Counted from the first letter of the stretch, positions 1-9,090 are shown. The stretch is 64,000 nt of DNA from Echinicola shivajiensis (GCF_018642165.1 NZ_JAHHZM010000005.1:248001-312000), one strand, 5' to 3'. Notes: generated from the letters alone by a model not told the origin. A program made the numbers and translations.

Positions 1-1104
1 ATTGGAACCCAATACTCCTTGAAACCAACTGTGGGCCATTTCGTGAATCATTACGCCTACCAAGCTAGGTAAGGTTCTTTCACCAGTAATTAAAGTGGAC
101 ATAGGATATTCCATGCCACCATCACCACCTTGGATCACTGAAAACTGCTGATAAGGATACTGGCCAAAGTGCTCACTAAGGTATTCCATGGACTTTGGTG
201 TGTATTCCTTTAGTTTTTCCCAATTCTCAGCTGTTTTTCCATTTTTGATATATAAATGGTGAATGGTAATTCCATTATCCGTCAGAATTTTGTCGTGGGT
301 GAATTTAGGATCTGCTGCCCACATGAAGTCGTGAACTTGTGGGGCTTTGAAATGCCATGTTAGATTTTTTCCTCTAGGCTGCTTTACTTTTTGACCTTTA
401 TCCTCATAGCCATAACCAATTTCATCTGGATTTTGCAAATAACCTGTTCCACCAAGTATGTAAGATTTGTCGATGGTGATTTTAACATCAAAGTCACCCC
501 ATATTCCATAAAACTCTCTCCCAATATATGGGTTGGCATGCCAACCTTGGTCATCGTAATTGGCCATTTTAGGATACCACTGGGACATGGAATAGCGGAC
601 ACCTTCTTTATTGTCCCTGCCTGATCTTCTGATTTGTAAAGGCACTTGTCCTTTGAAATCCATTTCAAAGTTTACGGTGGTATTTGGGAGGATAGGCTCA
701 TCAAGTTTTACTTCCAGAATGGTACCTACATGTTCAAAATCCAATTTTTTGCCATCCATTTTTAGAGAATTGACCTTTAGGTAGCCTATCTCGTCTGGAC
801 TTAGTTTAGAAATTCTATCTTTTACCCTTCCATCAGGATCTTCGATGGTTCTGGATCTAATGTCCATCATGGAATTGGGCTGGAATGCATTATAGTATAG
901 GTGATAGAAAACCTTATGAAGGGTGTCGGGTGAATTATTAGTGTATTCAAGGTTTTGCTGTCCCTCGTACTGGTTTTTTTCGACGTCCATTTCGACGTCC
1001 ATTTCATATTTTACGGCTTGTTGCCATCGGCTGGTTTGGGCATTTGCCTCCAATAAGGAAAGGCAGCAGCTTCCTACCAAAGCAGTTAACAAAAATAATC
1101 TCAT
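1..1104 (-). CDS. M1 family metallopeptidase, N-terminal part
   Basis: Zinc aminopeptidase-like protein of the M1 family, truncated by the window edge, so only residues 1-368 are present. A signal peptide (MRLFLLTALVGSCCLSLLEA, then NAQ) indicates export. It is followed by the beta-sandwich N-terminal domain and, near the edge, the motif HEMAHSWFQG. This contains the HExxH zinc/catalytic signature with His354, Glu355 and His358. The third zinc ligand would lie outside the window. The start is the ATG at 1102-1104, directly before the signal peptide. A 12-base tandem duplication (981-1004) gives the repeated peptide EMDVEMDV just after the signal peptide. The family call is firm; substrate and full length are unknown. 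Confidence 0.9.
   Translation of the reverse strand, partial: MRLFLLTALVGSCCLSLLEANAQTSRWQQAVKYEMDVEMDVEKNQYEGQQNLEYTNNSPDTLHKVFYHLYYNAFQPNSMMDIRSRTIEDPDGRVKDRISKLSPDEIGYLKVNSLKMDGKKLDFEHVGTILEVKLDEPILPNTTVNFEMDFKGQVPLQIRRSGRDNKEGVRYSMSQWYPKMANYDDQGWHANPYIGREFYGIWGDFDVKITIDKSYILGGTGYLQNPDEIGYGYEDKGQKVKQPRGKNLTWHFKAPQVHDFMWAADPKFTHDKILTDNGITIHHLYIKNGKTAENWEKLKEYTPKSMEYLSEHFGQYPYQQFSVIQGGDGGMEYPMSTLITGERTLPSLVGVMIHEMAHSWFQGVLGSN
981..1004. repeat. 12-bp in-frame tandem duplication
   Basis: The sequence CGACGTCCATTT occurs twice in a row. On the coding strand it duplicates four codons (EMDV) in the mature N-terminus of the M1 peptidase without shifting the frame. Confidence 0.85.
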
Positions 1105-1201
1105 AGTTATAAATTTTTCCAAAAGTAAAATAAAAACTAGGAAAGACCTAAACCGCTTATCAAAGCTTTAAGAAAGGGAGTATGTTGATCCGTTCAAGGG
1201 A

Positions 1202-2275
1202 TTATTCAGTGATTTCGCTGGTGTTTGGGTTGATTAGGGGCACCCTACTGAAGGTCGCTTTAATAGGGTAGTGGTCTGAATAATCAACTTCCTGTAGCGT
1301 GTTGAATTGTATTGGGGTGAGTGATTTAGAATAAAAGATGTTATCGATTCTGAGAAAAAATAAAACCCTGTTAAAGGTGAAACCAAACCCTCTCCCTACA
1401 GATTCGAAAGAATTTTCTAAAATGGATCTAAGGGTAAAATAGGTATAACTATAGGGGACATCATTAAAATCTCCCATTAAAATAACAGGGTAAGGACTTA
1501 GACTGATATGCTCTTTCAAAACATTGACTTGGGAGGCCCTGCTGACCATCCCCTTATTGAGTCTCCTCCAGGTTTCTTTGTAATTTTCCTTTATACCATC
1601 AATATTGTCCAGTTGATCAGCAGGTATGCTCATTGATTCCAAATGAACATTGTAAACCCGGATAGTATCTTTGTCTATTTTGAGGTCAACAAACATCGCC
1701 CCGTTATTTCTTTTATTATCGAATATTTTTCCCTCATTAATGATGGGATATTTGGAGAATATGGCGAGACCAAAAAACCTTTTTCCAGTCCTTCCGTCCA
1801 CAGATTGGGTGGAATAGTGGTATTTCCCCTCATTACTGATCATTTTAAGTGCATTTCTGGCTGGAGTTGTATGATCTTGGAAGAATTCCTGGAAGCCCAT
1901 GATATCAACATCCTGCTCTCTGATCCAGTTATATATGTTTGAGGTAGCCTTTGGATCATTGGCTTTGTACTTTTCATAAGTGAACATGTGGGCATTATAG
2001 CTCATAACAGTAATCCCTTCACCAGATTCGTTTTTTTCATTCATTTGAAAAGTGACGCCAAAAAACTTCCAACCAAGTAAAATAGCAATGAGCGGTAGAA
2101 TAAATGTTTTTTTCTTGCTCAAGACCAATATCACCAGAAGGATAATATTCAGTAGAAGGACTAAAGGGATCAATACAGGTACAAGCCCTGCATAAGGCAA
2201 CACTTCAGGTGAAATATTGACTCCGAAAAAGAGAATGATAGATACTGAAAAAAACAGAAATACCAGATAGCGCAT
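1202..2275 (-). CDS. endonuclease/exonuclease/phosphatase family membrane protein
   Basis: A protein of 357 residues with two or three hydrophobic segments in the first 75 residues (one after MRYLVFLF, then LIPLVLLLNIILLVILVL and a third). They tether a periplasm- or cytoplasm-facing EEP domain. Conserved EEP elements appear in order: MSYNAH, GFQEFF (metal-binding Glu), VYNVHLE, LMGDFND (Asp/Asn) and SDHYPI (catalytic Asp-His). The family cleaves phosphodiester or phosphomonoester bonds using a divalent metal; the substrate of this membrane-anchored Bacteroidota type is not known. It is convergent with the peptidase gene only in sharing the minus strand, 97 bases away. The family call is secure and the function is open. 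Confidence 0.85.
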   Translation of the reverse strand: MRYLVFLFFSVSIILFFGVNISPEVLPYAGLVPVLIPLVLLLNIILLVILVLSKKKTFILPLIAILLGWKFFGVTFQMNEKNESGEGITVMSYNAHMFTYEKYKANDPKATSNIYNWIREQDVDIMGFQEFFQDHTTPARNALKMISNEGKYHYSTQSVDGRTGKRFFGLAIFSKYPIINEGKIFDNKRNNGAMFVDLKIDKDTIRVYNVHLESMSIPADQLDNIDGIKENYKETWRRLNKGMVSRASQVNVLKEHISLSPYPVILMGDFNDVPYSYTYFTLRSILENSFESVGRGFGFTFNRVLFFLRIDNIFYSKSLTPIQFNTLQEVDYSDHYPIKATFSRVPLINPNTSEITE

Positions 2276-2535
2276 AGCGTAAAGACACGTAAATGTTAGC
2301 GAAAATAGGAGATGATTAAGGGAATAACAAACATTTTAGCGCATGTATAAGCAATTTTGGTGCAAGTTTTTTTCGGTTTGTTCAATTGGGGAGGCTGTTT
2401 TGAACAAAGACTTTTTGAAATTTTGTTGATGAGAGAGAGTATATTAATTATTTGGGCAAAGTGAAATCTTTTTGGGATTAGGATAAGAATTTGAAAAAAT
2501 GTTTAAATTCGTTTAAAATCAACGATAACTAATAT

Positions 2536-3111
2536 ATGAAAAAGTCTAATACTTTATTTTTAACGCTGTTTGCATTGGTTAGTGTCTTTTTGGTCAGTTG
2601 TGGAGCTAAGGAGGATAATAAAGAGTCGGATGGTCTTGATGGCGTAGAGGAAATGGCAATGGAAGAGGAAGAAAGGGCAAGTCCTTTGAAAAAGGATGAA
2701 GGCATGATAGGGGATAAAAAGATAAGTATTCAATATGGTGCTCCATCTGTCAAAGGCCGAGTGATTTGGGGGGATTTGGAAGCATATGGAGAAGTTTGGA
2801 GAACTGGAGCAAATGAAGCTACATATATTGAACTTCCTGAAGATGTAGTAGTGGAGGGACAGCCATTGGCCGCGGGAAAATATTCTTTGTTTACCATACC
2901 ACAAAAAGAAGGGGATTGGACGGTGATTTTCAATTCAGAGTGGAATTTGGAACATGGCCATTATCAATACAAAGAGGAAAAAGATATTTTGCGGGTGCAG
3001 GTTAGTCCACAGTGGCTTGAAGAAAACCAGGAGCAGTTAAAAATTACAGTAGAAGAACCTGGATTAGTAGTAAGATGGGAGAAATTATTATTACCAATTG
3101 AGATAAAATGA
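2536..3111 (+). CDS. DUF2911 domain lipoprotein
   Basis: A protein of 191 residues with a lipoprotein signal peptide; the lipobox LVSC places the modified Cys at position 22. An acidic linker rich in Glu follows, and then a DUF2911 domain (about residues 55-190). Family hallmarks are YGAPSVKGRVIWG, VWRTGANEATYIE and AGKYSLFTIP. DUF2911 proteins are common envelope proteins of Bacteroidota without an assigned biochemical role. The gene stands alone and is closed by a strong terminator 20 bases after the stop codon. Confidence 0.9.
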   Translation: MKKSNTLFLTLFALVSVFLVSCGAKEDNKESDGLDGVEEMAMEEEERASPLKKDEGMIGDKKISIQYGAPSVKGRVIWGDLEAYGEVWRTGANEATYIELPEDVVVEGQPLAAGKYSLFTIPQKEGDWTVIFNSEWNLEHGHYQYKEEKDILRVQVSPQWLEENQEQLKITVEEPGLVVRWEKLLLPIEIK

Positions 3112-3131
3112 AAATATGGAAATTAGATTTC

Positions 3132-3162
3132 AAGCCTTAAGTCATGGACTTAGGGCTTTTTT
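3132..3162 (+). terminator. Rho-independent terminator after the DUF2911 gene
   Basis: Stem AAGCCTTAAGTC, loop ATG, then GACTTAGGGCTT with one G-T pair, running into six T residues. Confidence 0.85.
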
Positions 3163-3299
3163 AATGCGCTAATATTTCAATTTTATCAGCTGATTTGATG
3201 GAATACTGCAAAAAAGAAGATTATATTAGAATTGTTAGTGATATATTAAAACCTAATAATTTGTAATGTGGAATATTACTATAATTCAATATTGTTTTC

Positions 3300-3560
3300 C
3301 CTTATTGATCTTTCCTACTTTTTCCATTGATGAAAAAGTAGGCAAAAAATCTAGGCTATGGAGCATTCTTCAAATTGTGTGAGTTTTGATTTCAACTAAG
3401 ATTTATTTGCCTCAATTTGATTTTGTGCCAATTGCTGGAGCCTAAAAATGAGTGGATCTCGCTCGTATACTTCACGAGCTAACTCATTTTCTTAACCCCT
3501 CCATCAACTGTCTCAAAACCGAATACTCCAAAGGCCAATAATGAGGGATTTCGTTAAGTA
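3300..3560. repeat. intergenic dispersed-repeat region with perfect hairpin
   Basis: This non-coding stretch between the DUF2911 and acylase genes contains a perfect 11-bp stem (CCTACTTTTTC at 3314-3324, GAAAAAGTAGG at 3332-3342) followed by an A-rich run. A 21-base motif at 3515-3535 (AAAACCGAATACTCCAAAGG plus C) recurs with one mismatch at 9350-9370. The arrangement looks like a degenerate interspersed element. No credible gene is visible between 3163 and 3666. Confidence 0.55.
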
Positions 3561-3666
3561 TTTGTCCCTTAAATACTACACGTGAAGTTCTGAAGACTTA
3601 ATTTATTAATGGTAATACCAATCATTGGGTTAGGATCAAATCGAATCTCAATTAGTGATACAAACT

Positions 3667-6099
3667 ATGAAGTATTTTGGCTTTTTAATAGTGTTTATTT
3701 TTACTTTGGTGTTAGCGGTAGGTCTTTCTATAAAGCTAGGTCCCGTTCCTCCTCTGGGCTATCTATTGGACCCGTATCATGGTTTTTGGCAAAATTCTTA
3801 CAGCGAAGATGAGAAGGTTGATAAGAGTGTAAAACTTAAAGGCTTGAATGGAGCGGTGACAATTAATTACGACGAAAATCTTATTCCCCATATTTTTGCT
3901 GAAAATGAGCATGACCTAATGATGGCACAAGGCTATGTTACCGCAAAGCACAGACTTTGGCAAATGGAGTTTCAGACAAGGGCAGCAGCAGGCCGTATTT
4001 CGGAAATAGTGGGGCCAGTGGCCTTGGAGTTTGACCGTATGCAAAGAAGAAAAGGCTTAGTATATGGTGCTGAAGCAGGGTTGGAATATATAAAGGCCAA
4101 TGATCCCCAGACGCTAAACTTGATACAGGCCTATGCATCTGGCGTGAACCAGTATATCGATCAGATGGATTTGGGTGAACTACCCGTAGAATATAAAATT
4201 CTTGACTACCGTCCAGAAGCCTGGACTCCATACAAAACTGTTTTATTGCTGAAGTATATGGCAGATATGCTTGTAGGTGATAAGGATATAGAGTATACCA
4301 ACCTTAGAAAGGCACTAGGAAAAGCAGGGATGGACAAGCTTTTTCCAGACTATCCAGAAGACAATGATCCTGTGATAGAGATGGACAAAAAGTGGGCATT
4401 CACTCCCCTTGAAGTTCTTAGGCCAGAAGGCTTAGAGTATCCTGATTTTTCCATTTTAAAAGACCCAATTCCAGATCCTGAGCCAGGCATTGGTTCCAAC
4501 AATTGGGCAGTTTCAGGAGCTAAGACCCAGAGTGGAAATCCAATTTTGGCCAATGATCCGCATTTGGGATTGAATTTGCCTAGTCTTTGGTTTGCACTTC
4601 AACTAAGGACCCCAGAATTCAAAGTAAAGGGAGCCTCTTTGCCAGGGGCGTTGGGGATAATAAGCGGATTCAATGAAGCAATTGCTTGGGGGGTGACTAA
4701 TGCGACCAGGGATGTGAGGGATTGGTATTCTATAGAGTTTAAAGATGAAAATAGACTGGAATACCGCTATAATGATCAGTGGATTCAAAGCACTCATAGA
4801 ATCGAAGAGATAGCTGTGCAGGGTGACTCTGCCTTTGTGGATACGGTGGTTTATACCCACTATGGCCCTGTAGTATATGACCACAGTTTCATGCCCAATA
4901 ATCAAAAAGTGAATTTTGCCCTAAAATGGACCGCATTGGATGGATCGAATGAGCAAAGAACTTTTTTGGGCTTAAATAGAGCAAAGAACCATAATGATTA
5001 TATTCAGGCACTGGATAGTTTTACTTCACCAGCCCAGAATTTTGTTTTTGCAAGTAAGGAGGGAGATATTGCTATGAAGGTTCAGGGTAAGTTTCCATTG
5101 AAATGGCCAGAGCAGGGGAAATACCTTATGGATGGTAATGATCCAAGATATGAATGGAAAGGTTATATTCCGAATGAGCAAAACCCTGCAACTTTAAACC
5201 CTAATAGAGGTTTTGTGAGTTCTGCAAACCAGTATTCGGTAGGGCCGGATTATCCCTACTATATATTTGACAATAGCTTTGAGGAATATAGAAACAGAAG
5301 GATTAACTCCAGATTGATGGGAATGCAAAATGTCTCTGTAGAGGATATAAAGAAGCTACAGTTTGACGATTATAATTTGCATGCTGCCGAGGTGCTTCCA
5401 GTTATGCTGAACTATTTGACAGCAGACACTAGTCAGGTCTTTGAAAGTCCGGCTAAGGAGATAATAGATACTTTATCCCGTTGGGATTTTTATGCTGATC
5501 CCGAAAAAACTGCACCAGTGCTATTTGATATTTGGTGGGAAAAACTTAGAAACAGTGTTTGGGATAAACTTTTAAAATTCAAAGGCACCATAGTTTTACC
5601 GGATAATTACCGTACAGTCAAATTTTTAGTAGATATGCCTAATGATACCATTTTTGATATTGCTTCAACAAGAGCTAGAATTGAAACTGCCAATGACCAT
5701 ATTGAAAGTACTTTCTATGAGACAGTGGAGGAATGGAATGAACTGAGGGAAGAAGACCAGGATTTGAATTGGTACCGATATAAGGGGACCAGTATATTGC
5801 ATTTGGTGCCCAATTTTACAGCATTTAGTAAAACAAATATCAAAACTGGAGGAGGGAAAAGTATCATTAATGCCACGAGCAGTAGACATGGTGCCAGTTG
5901 GAGAATGGTGGTTGAGCTAGCTGATGAGATAAAAGCTTTTGGTGTTTACCCTGGAGGACAGTCGGGAAATCCAGGGAGTAAATTTTATGATAATATGATT
6001 CCACTTTGGGCAGAAGGAAAGTATCTTGATTTTGGGTTGAGAGAGGAAAATCAAGCTGAAGGTTTATTGTTTTCTACTAGATTGATTCCTAAAAATTAA
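3667..6099 (+). CDS. penicillin acylase family protein (Ntn hydrolase, S45)
   Basis: Large N-terminal-nucleophile hydrolase of 810 residues. An N-terminal hydrophobic segment directs it to the envelope, an alpha-chain region follows, and then the self-cleavage site. The motif GSNNWAVSG places the predicted Ser nucleophile at residue 277; SNNW begins the beta chain in this family. The downstream PILANDPHLGLNLPS block is also diagnostic. Members hydrolyse amide bonds in acyl-amino compounds such as penicillins or acyl-homoserine lactones; the substrate here is unknown. The ATG at 3667 is chosen because it starts the signal-anchor directly; a GTG at 3655 is in frame four codons earlier. The next gene begins four bases after the stop. 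Confidence 0.9.
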   Translation: MKYFGFLIVFIFTLVLAVGLSIKLGPVPPLGYLLDPYHGFWQNSYSEDEKVDKSVKLKGLNGAVTINYDENLIPHIFAENEHDLMMAQGYVTAKHRLWQMEFQTRAAAGRISEIVGPVALEFDRMQRRKGLVYGAEAGLEYIKANDPQTLNLIQAYASGVNQYIDQMDLGELPVEYKILDYRPEAWTPYKTVLLLKYMADMLVGDKDIEYTNLRKALGKAGMDKLFPDYPEDNDPVIEMDKKWAFTPLEVLRPEGLEYPDFSILKDPIPDPEPGIGSNNWAVSGAKTQSGNPILANDPHLGLNLPSLWFALQLRTPEFKVKGASLPGALGIISGFNEAIAWGVTNATRDVRDWYSIEFKDENRLEYRYNDQWIQSTHRIEEIAVQGDSAFVDTVVYTHYGPVVYDHSFMPNNQKVNFALKWTALDGSNEQRTFLGLNRAKNHNDYIQALDSFTSPAQNFVFASKEGDIAMKVQGKFPLKWPEQGKYLMDGNDPRYEWKGYIPNEQNPATLNPNRGFVSSANQYSVGPDYPYYIFDNSFEEYRNRRINSRLMGMQNVSVEDIKKLQFDDYNLHAAEVLPVMLNYLTADTSQVFESPAKEIIDTLSRWDFYADPEKTAPVLFDIWWEKLRNSVWDKLLKFKGTIVLPDNYRTVKFLVDMPNDTIFDIASTRARIETANDHIESTFYETVEEWNELREEDQDLNWYRYKGTSILHLVPNFTAFSKTNIKTGGGKSIINATSSRHGASWRMVVELADEIKAFGVYPGGQSGNPGSKFYDNMIPLWAEGKYLDFGLREENQAEGLLFSTRLIPKN

Positions 6100-6103
6100 T
6101 AAT

Positions 6104-6472
6104 ATGAAGTTAGTAATATACTTAATAGCATTTGCTTTTGTAACAATGGTTTTGAGCCACCTATTAGGATATTGGCTGATGATGGTAGTCTGGGCAATAT
6201 TGGGGGCAGTATTTGGAGGAGATGGCACACTTACATTTTTCTCGGCCGCACTTGGTGTAGGGCTGGCTTGGTTTGGACAGAGTGTATGGATCAGTCTTGG
6301 CACAGGCTCTCCTTTACCGGATATGATGGGAGAAATCATGCAACTTGGCGGAAGAGGGGTGGTGATGGCGCTTACTGGCCTTATTGGATTTTTGATAGGA
6401 GGTTTCAGTGCCTTGACTGGCAATCGATTTAGAAAGTTGTTTGAAAAGAAGAAGACTTATTATTTCAATTAA
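6104..6472 (+). CDS. small polytopic membrane protein of unknown function
   Basis: A 122-residue protein made largely of hydrophobic, Gly/Ala-rich helices (probably three or four membrane spans) and ending in a basic tail (RFRKLFEKKK). It shows no motif that I recognise. Its start lies four bases after the stop of the acylase gene, so the two are probably co-transcribed. Its gene ends only three bases before the convergent minus-strand antiterminator gene. Confidence 0.6.
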   Translation: MKLVIYLIAFAFVTMVLSHLLGYWLMMVVWAILGAVFGGDGTLTFFSAALGVGLAWFGQSVWISLGTGSPLPDMMGEIMQLGGRGVVMALTGLIGFLIGGFSALTGNRFRKLFEKKKTYYFN

Positions 6473-6475
6473 TAA

Positions 6476-6979
6476 TTATCCAATTACTTCCAGGAATTTC
6501 CTTGGTACATTGACCATCACTGTTTGGTGAATACTAGGTACTCGTATTATAAAGTAATCTTGGTTTCCTTTTTGGATACATTCCCCTTCAAATCCTTGAA
6601 GAGGTCCTCCCAAGATTTTGACTTTTTCCCCCTCTTGAATTTCAGAGCTGTCCACTTCCACGGCTACACCAGTATTTACTATCCTTTTGATAGCCTCGAT
6701 TTCTTCTTCCCTCACCCTAGCATGGGTACCTGAAAAATTAACAAATTTTACCGCTCCCTGAACTTGCAAGGCCTCCCAGAGTTTGTTCTGTTCGATTTTT
6801 ACAAAAATATAGCCATTAAAAAGAGGACGTTGGACTTTTTTCTTACGGTCACTCCATTGCCTAATTTCTTCTATAATAGGAAGGTATACTTCAATATTGT
6901 TTTCTTCCAGCCTTTTAGCTACTTTTTTTTCAGCTCTTGGGGCCGTGTACATCACAAACCAATTCTTTTCCGAATCCAT
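6476..6979 (-). CDS. UpxY/RfaH-like NusG-family transcription antiterminator
   Basis: A protein of 167 residues with an N-terminal NusG (NGN) domain (NWFVMYTAPRAEKKVAKRL, then RPLFNGYIFVKIE) and a C-terminal KOW-type segment (GEKVKILGGPLQGFEG). UpxY-type paralogues of NusG let RNA polymerase read through long capsule operons in Bacteroidota. The ATG at 6977-6979 is preferred over the in-frame GTG at 7000 because the -7 promoter box covers positions 7000-7007. Unlike the usual layout, in which the antiterminator is the first gene of the capsule operon, this gene points away from the polysaccharide locus and starts about 700 bases from ugd. Confidence 0.88.
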   Translation of the reverse strand: MDSEKNWFVMYTAPRAEKKVAKRLEENNIEVYLPIIEEIRQWSDRKKKVQRPLFNGYIFVKIEQNKLWEALQVQGAVKFVNFSGTHARVREEEIEAIKRIVNTGVAVEVDSSEIQEGEKVKILGGPLQGFEGECIQKGNQDYFIIRVPSIHQTVMVNVPRKFLEVIG

Positions 6980-6999
6980 ATTGTCGCATTTTAAAAACA

Positions 7000-7032
7000 C
7001 AAAAATACATAATAATAGGTTGTATCGACAAA
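7000..7032 (-). promoter_or_regulatory. Bacteroidota-type promoter of the UpxY-like gene
   Basis: Read on the minus strand: TTTG (7029-7032), a 21-base spacer, and TATTTTTG (7000-7007), matching the TTTG / TAnnTTTG consensus of the Bacteroidota primary sigma factor. Transcription would start near 6993, which fixes the start codon at 6979. Confidence 0.65.
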
Positions 7033-7119
7033 CATTTTTAGGCGCTTTATGATTTATCGTTGAAAGGAATTAACCAATTTATTATCTTTTTTAGATATAG
7101 GCTGTCTAGAGAGTCTTGT

Positions 7120-7235
7120 GCTTTAGCGGGAATTAATGGGCTCAATTGGCATGCTTTGCGGCTAAAGCGCTCAACTAAGGTGTTCCTGACCCCGGGATGA
7201 ACCCGGGGTTAATATCTTTCAGCCCCTTCAGGGCT
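7120..7235. repeat. cluster of three intergenic hairpins
   Basis: Three inverted repeats follow one another: GCTTTAGC (7120-7127) with GCTAAAGC (7161-7168); ACCCCGGG (7189-7196) with CCCGGGGT (7202-7209); and AGCCC (7221-7225) with GGGCT (7231-7235). The GC-rich stems stand out from the AT-rich surroundings and resemble interspersed palindromic repeats rather than terminators, as no T-run follows. Confidence 0.6.
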
Positions 7236-7414
7236 GTTTATGATTGTTTCTTATGGATTTAGGTAGCTGAAAATTCAGATCGGATATTTAATGATGGTAT
7301 TAATACCCGAAAGGATTATGTTGATTAACATAATTAATGAGTTGGTATATAATTGAAACTTTGTTGACGGTAAATTGATTGAGAATCTTTATTTTAAGGT
7401 TTGCATTGCATTAA

Positions 7415-7603
7415 CCCGAAATAAGCAATAGGATTTCTATTACGAACCGAAACCACTTTAAAATCAGTCGCTTTGCTTCTGTTTTCGACATCGACATAGC
7501 GGTGCTATGCCTCAGTCTCCAAACAGCCTGATTTTCTTGTGTTTTCAGCTCTTCCCGACAGTGGTCGGGACAGGCTATAACGAGTCCTATTGCTCAATTC
7601 AGG
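7415..7603. mobile_element. MITE-like element with terminal inverted repeats
   Basis: About 189 bases bounded by imperfect 19-bp terminal inverted repeats (7415-7433 and 7585-7603), whose inner parts GCAATAGGA and TCCTATTGC match perfectly. Nested inverted repeats inside (AAAATCAG at 7460-7467 with CTGATTTT at 7528-7535; CATAGC at 7495-7500 with GCTATG at 7504-7509) make the whole element fold around a centre near 7500. A further hairpin, TCCCGAC...GTCGGGA, lies near its right end. It encodes no protein and sits just upstream of ugd. The MITE label is inference from structure; target-site duplication was not resolved. Confidence 0.55.
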
Positions 7604-7606
7604 TTT

Positions 7607-7614
7607 TAATTTTG
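7607..7614 (+). promoter_or_regulatory. possible -7 element upstream of ugd
   Basis: TAATTTTG matches TAnnTTTG and would give a leader of about 65 bases before ugd. No well-spaced -33 TTTG was found (the nearest TTG is only 14 bases upstream), so the site is tentative. Confidence 0.3.
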
Positions 7615-7687
7615 TATATGACTTTTGATTTCGGTGATTATGCAATTAATAAATGCTATTTTTAATTTCTAATTTGAACTGTTAAAT

Positions 7688-9004
7688 ATGAAGATTACTG
7701 TAGTAGGAACCGGTTATGTAGGCCTTGTCTCCGGGGCTTGTTTTGCTGATGTTGGGATTGAAGTTGTATGTGTAGATATTGATCAGAAGAAAATTGATAA
7801 ACTGAAAAATGGGATAATGCCCATTTATGAGCCTGGATTGGAAGAAATCGTTGTGCGGAACTATGAAGGTGGGCGTTTGAAATTTTCCACCAATCTTGGA
7901 GAGGCCATTCAGGGATCAGATGTTGCTTTTATTGCAGTTGGGACCCCTCCGGGGGAAGATGGATCAGCGGATTTGAAATACGTGCTGGCTGTTGCTGATG
8001 AAATAGGTAAGACCATGTCTGACTATATAGTGGTGGCGACAAAAAGTACTGTGCCAGTCACTACAGGCTGTAAGGTGCAAAAAGCCATTCAGGATGCTTT
8101 GGATCAAAGAGGCAGTTCTTTGCCATTTGCTGTTGCTTCCAATCCAGAATTTTTAAAGGAGGGCGCAGCTGTTGAGGACTTTTTGAAGCCTGATAGGATC
8201 ATTATCGGGGTAGAGGATGAAAGGGCAGAAGAGATTATGAGAAGGTTGTATAAACCATTTCAGTTGAGTGGTGATAGGATAATCTATATGGACATTCCCT
8301 CTGCAGAGATGACCAAATATACAGCCAATGCCATGTTGGCCACCAAGATCAGTTTTATGAATGATATAGCCAATCTTTGCGAGTTGGTGGGTGCCGATGC
8401 CAATATGGTTAGAGCTGGAATTGGTTCTGATCCAAGGATTGGTAATAAATTTATTTATCCCGGCGTTGGCTATGGAGGAAGTTGTTTTCCAAAAGACGTG
8501 AAGGCCATTGTCAGGACAGCCAAACAGTATGGTTATGATTTGAGAGTTTTGCAGGCAGTGGAGGATGTAAATGAAGATCAAAAGCATGTTTTGGTAAAGA
8601 AAGTCAAGCAGCATTTTGGTGATGATCTAAGCGGAAAAACCTTTGCCATGTGGGGCTTGAGTTTTAAACCAAATACTGATGATATGCGTGAGGCGCCAGC
8701 TTTGGTTATTATTGATGAGTTGAGGGCTGCTGGCGCAAAGGTGAAGGCCTTTGACCCAATTGCGATGGAAGAAGCCAAAGAGGTGTATATTGGAGATAAG
8801 GTCACCTATTGCAAAGATTCTTATGAGGCTTGTGTGGATGCTGATGCTTTGTTATTGGTGACAGAATGGTCCCAATTTAGAATTCCAAGTTGGAGTGCTT
8901 TGGGCAAGTTGCTGAATAATAAAGTGGTCTTTGACGGCAGGAATATATATGACCGCAAATACCTTAAGGAGTTAGGGTTTACTCATTATGGTATTGGGGT
9001 TTAA
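7688..9004 (+). CDS. ugd: UDP-glucose 6-dehydrogenase
   Basis: Oxidises UDP-glucose to UDP-glucuronate with NAD+, supplying a uronic-acid precursor for surface polysaccharide. The 438 residues start with the Rossmann nucleotide-binding motif [16 protein letters not shown]. They contain the family block [11 protein letters not shown] and the catalytic-Cys motif [10 protein letters not shown]. The C-terminal UDP-binding domain carries [16 protein letters not shown]. Length fits the family. It is the first plus-strand gene of the polysaccharide locus. A TviB-type dehydrogenase is encoded downstream, so two different acidic sugar nucleotides are probably made. Confidence 0.95.
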   Translation: MKITVVGTGYVGLVSGACFADVGIEVVCVDIDQKKIDKLKNGIMPIYEPGLEEIVVRNYEGGRLKFSTNLGEAIQGSDVAFIAVGTPPGEDGSADLKYVLAVADEIGKTMSDYIVVATKSTVPVTTGCKVQKAIQDALDQRGSSLPFAVASNPEFLKEGAAVEDFLKPDRIIIGVEDERAEEIMRRLYKPFQLSGDRIIYMDIPSAEMTKYTANAMLATKISFMNDIANLCELVGADANMVRAGIGSDPRIGNKFIYPGVGYGGSCFPKDVKAIVRTAKQYGYDLRVLQAVEDVNEDQKHVLVKKVKQHFGDDLSGKTFAMWGLSFKPNTDDMREAPALVIIDELRAAGAKVKAFDPIAMEEAKEVYIGDKVTYCKDSYEACVDADALLLVTEWSQFRIPSWSALGKLLNNKVVFDGRNIYDRKYLKELGFTHYGIGV

Positions 9005-9090
9005 GAAGTCGAATCGTGGACTGGTGAATTGTCGAATTGTGGGGTTGTTGAATTGAGGAACTGTTGAAGTGTCGAGTTGTTTAACTGTTG
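9005..9090. repeat. low-complexity quasi-repeat tract
   Basis: Directly after ugd, variations of GTCGAATTGT / GTTGAATTG are repeated imperfectly for about 85 bases. An inverted relative (AATTCGACAGTTCGACAAT) occurs upstream of the wza-like gene near 14610. No coding function is visible. Confidence 0.5.

Noticed and set aside
1643-1942. Plus-strand open frame of 99 codons
   Set aside because: It lies wholly inside the well-supported EEP-family gene on the minus strand and its translation resembles no protein.
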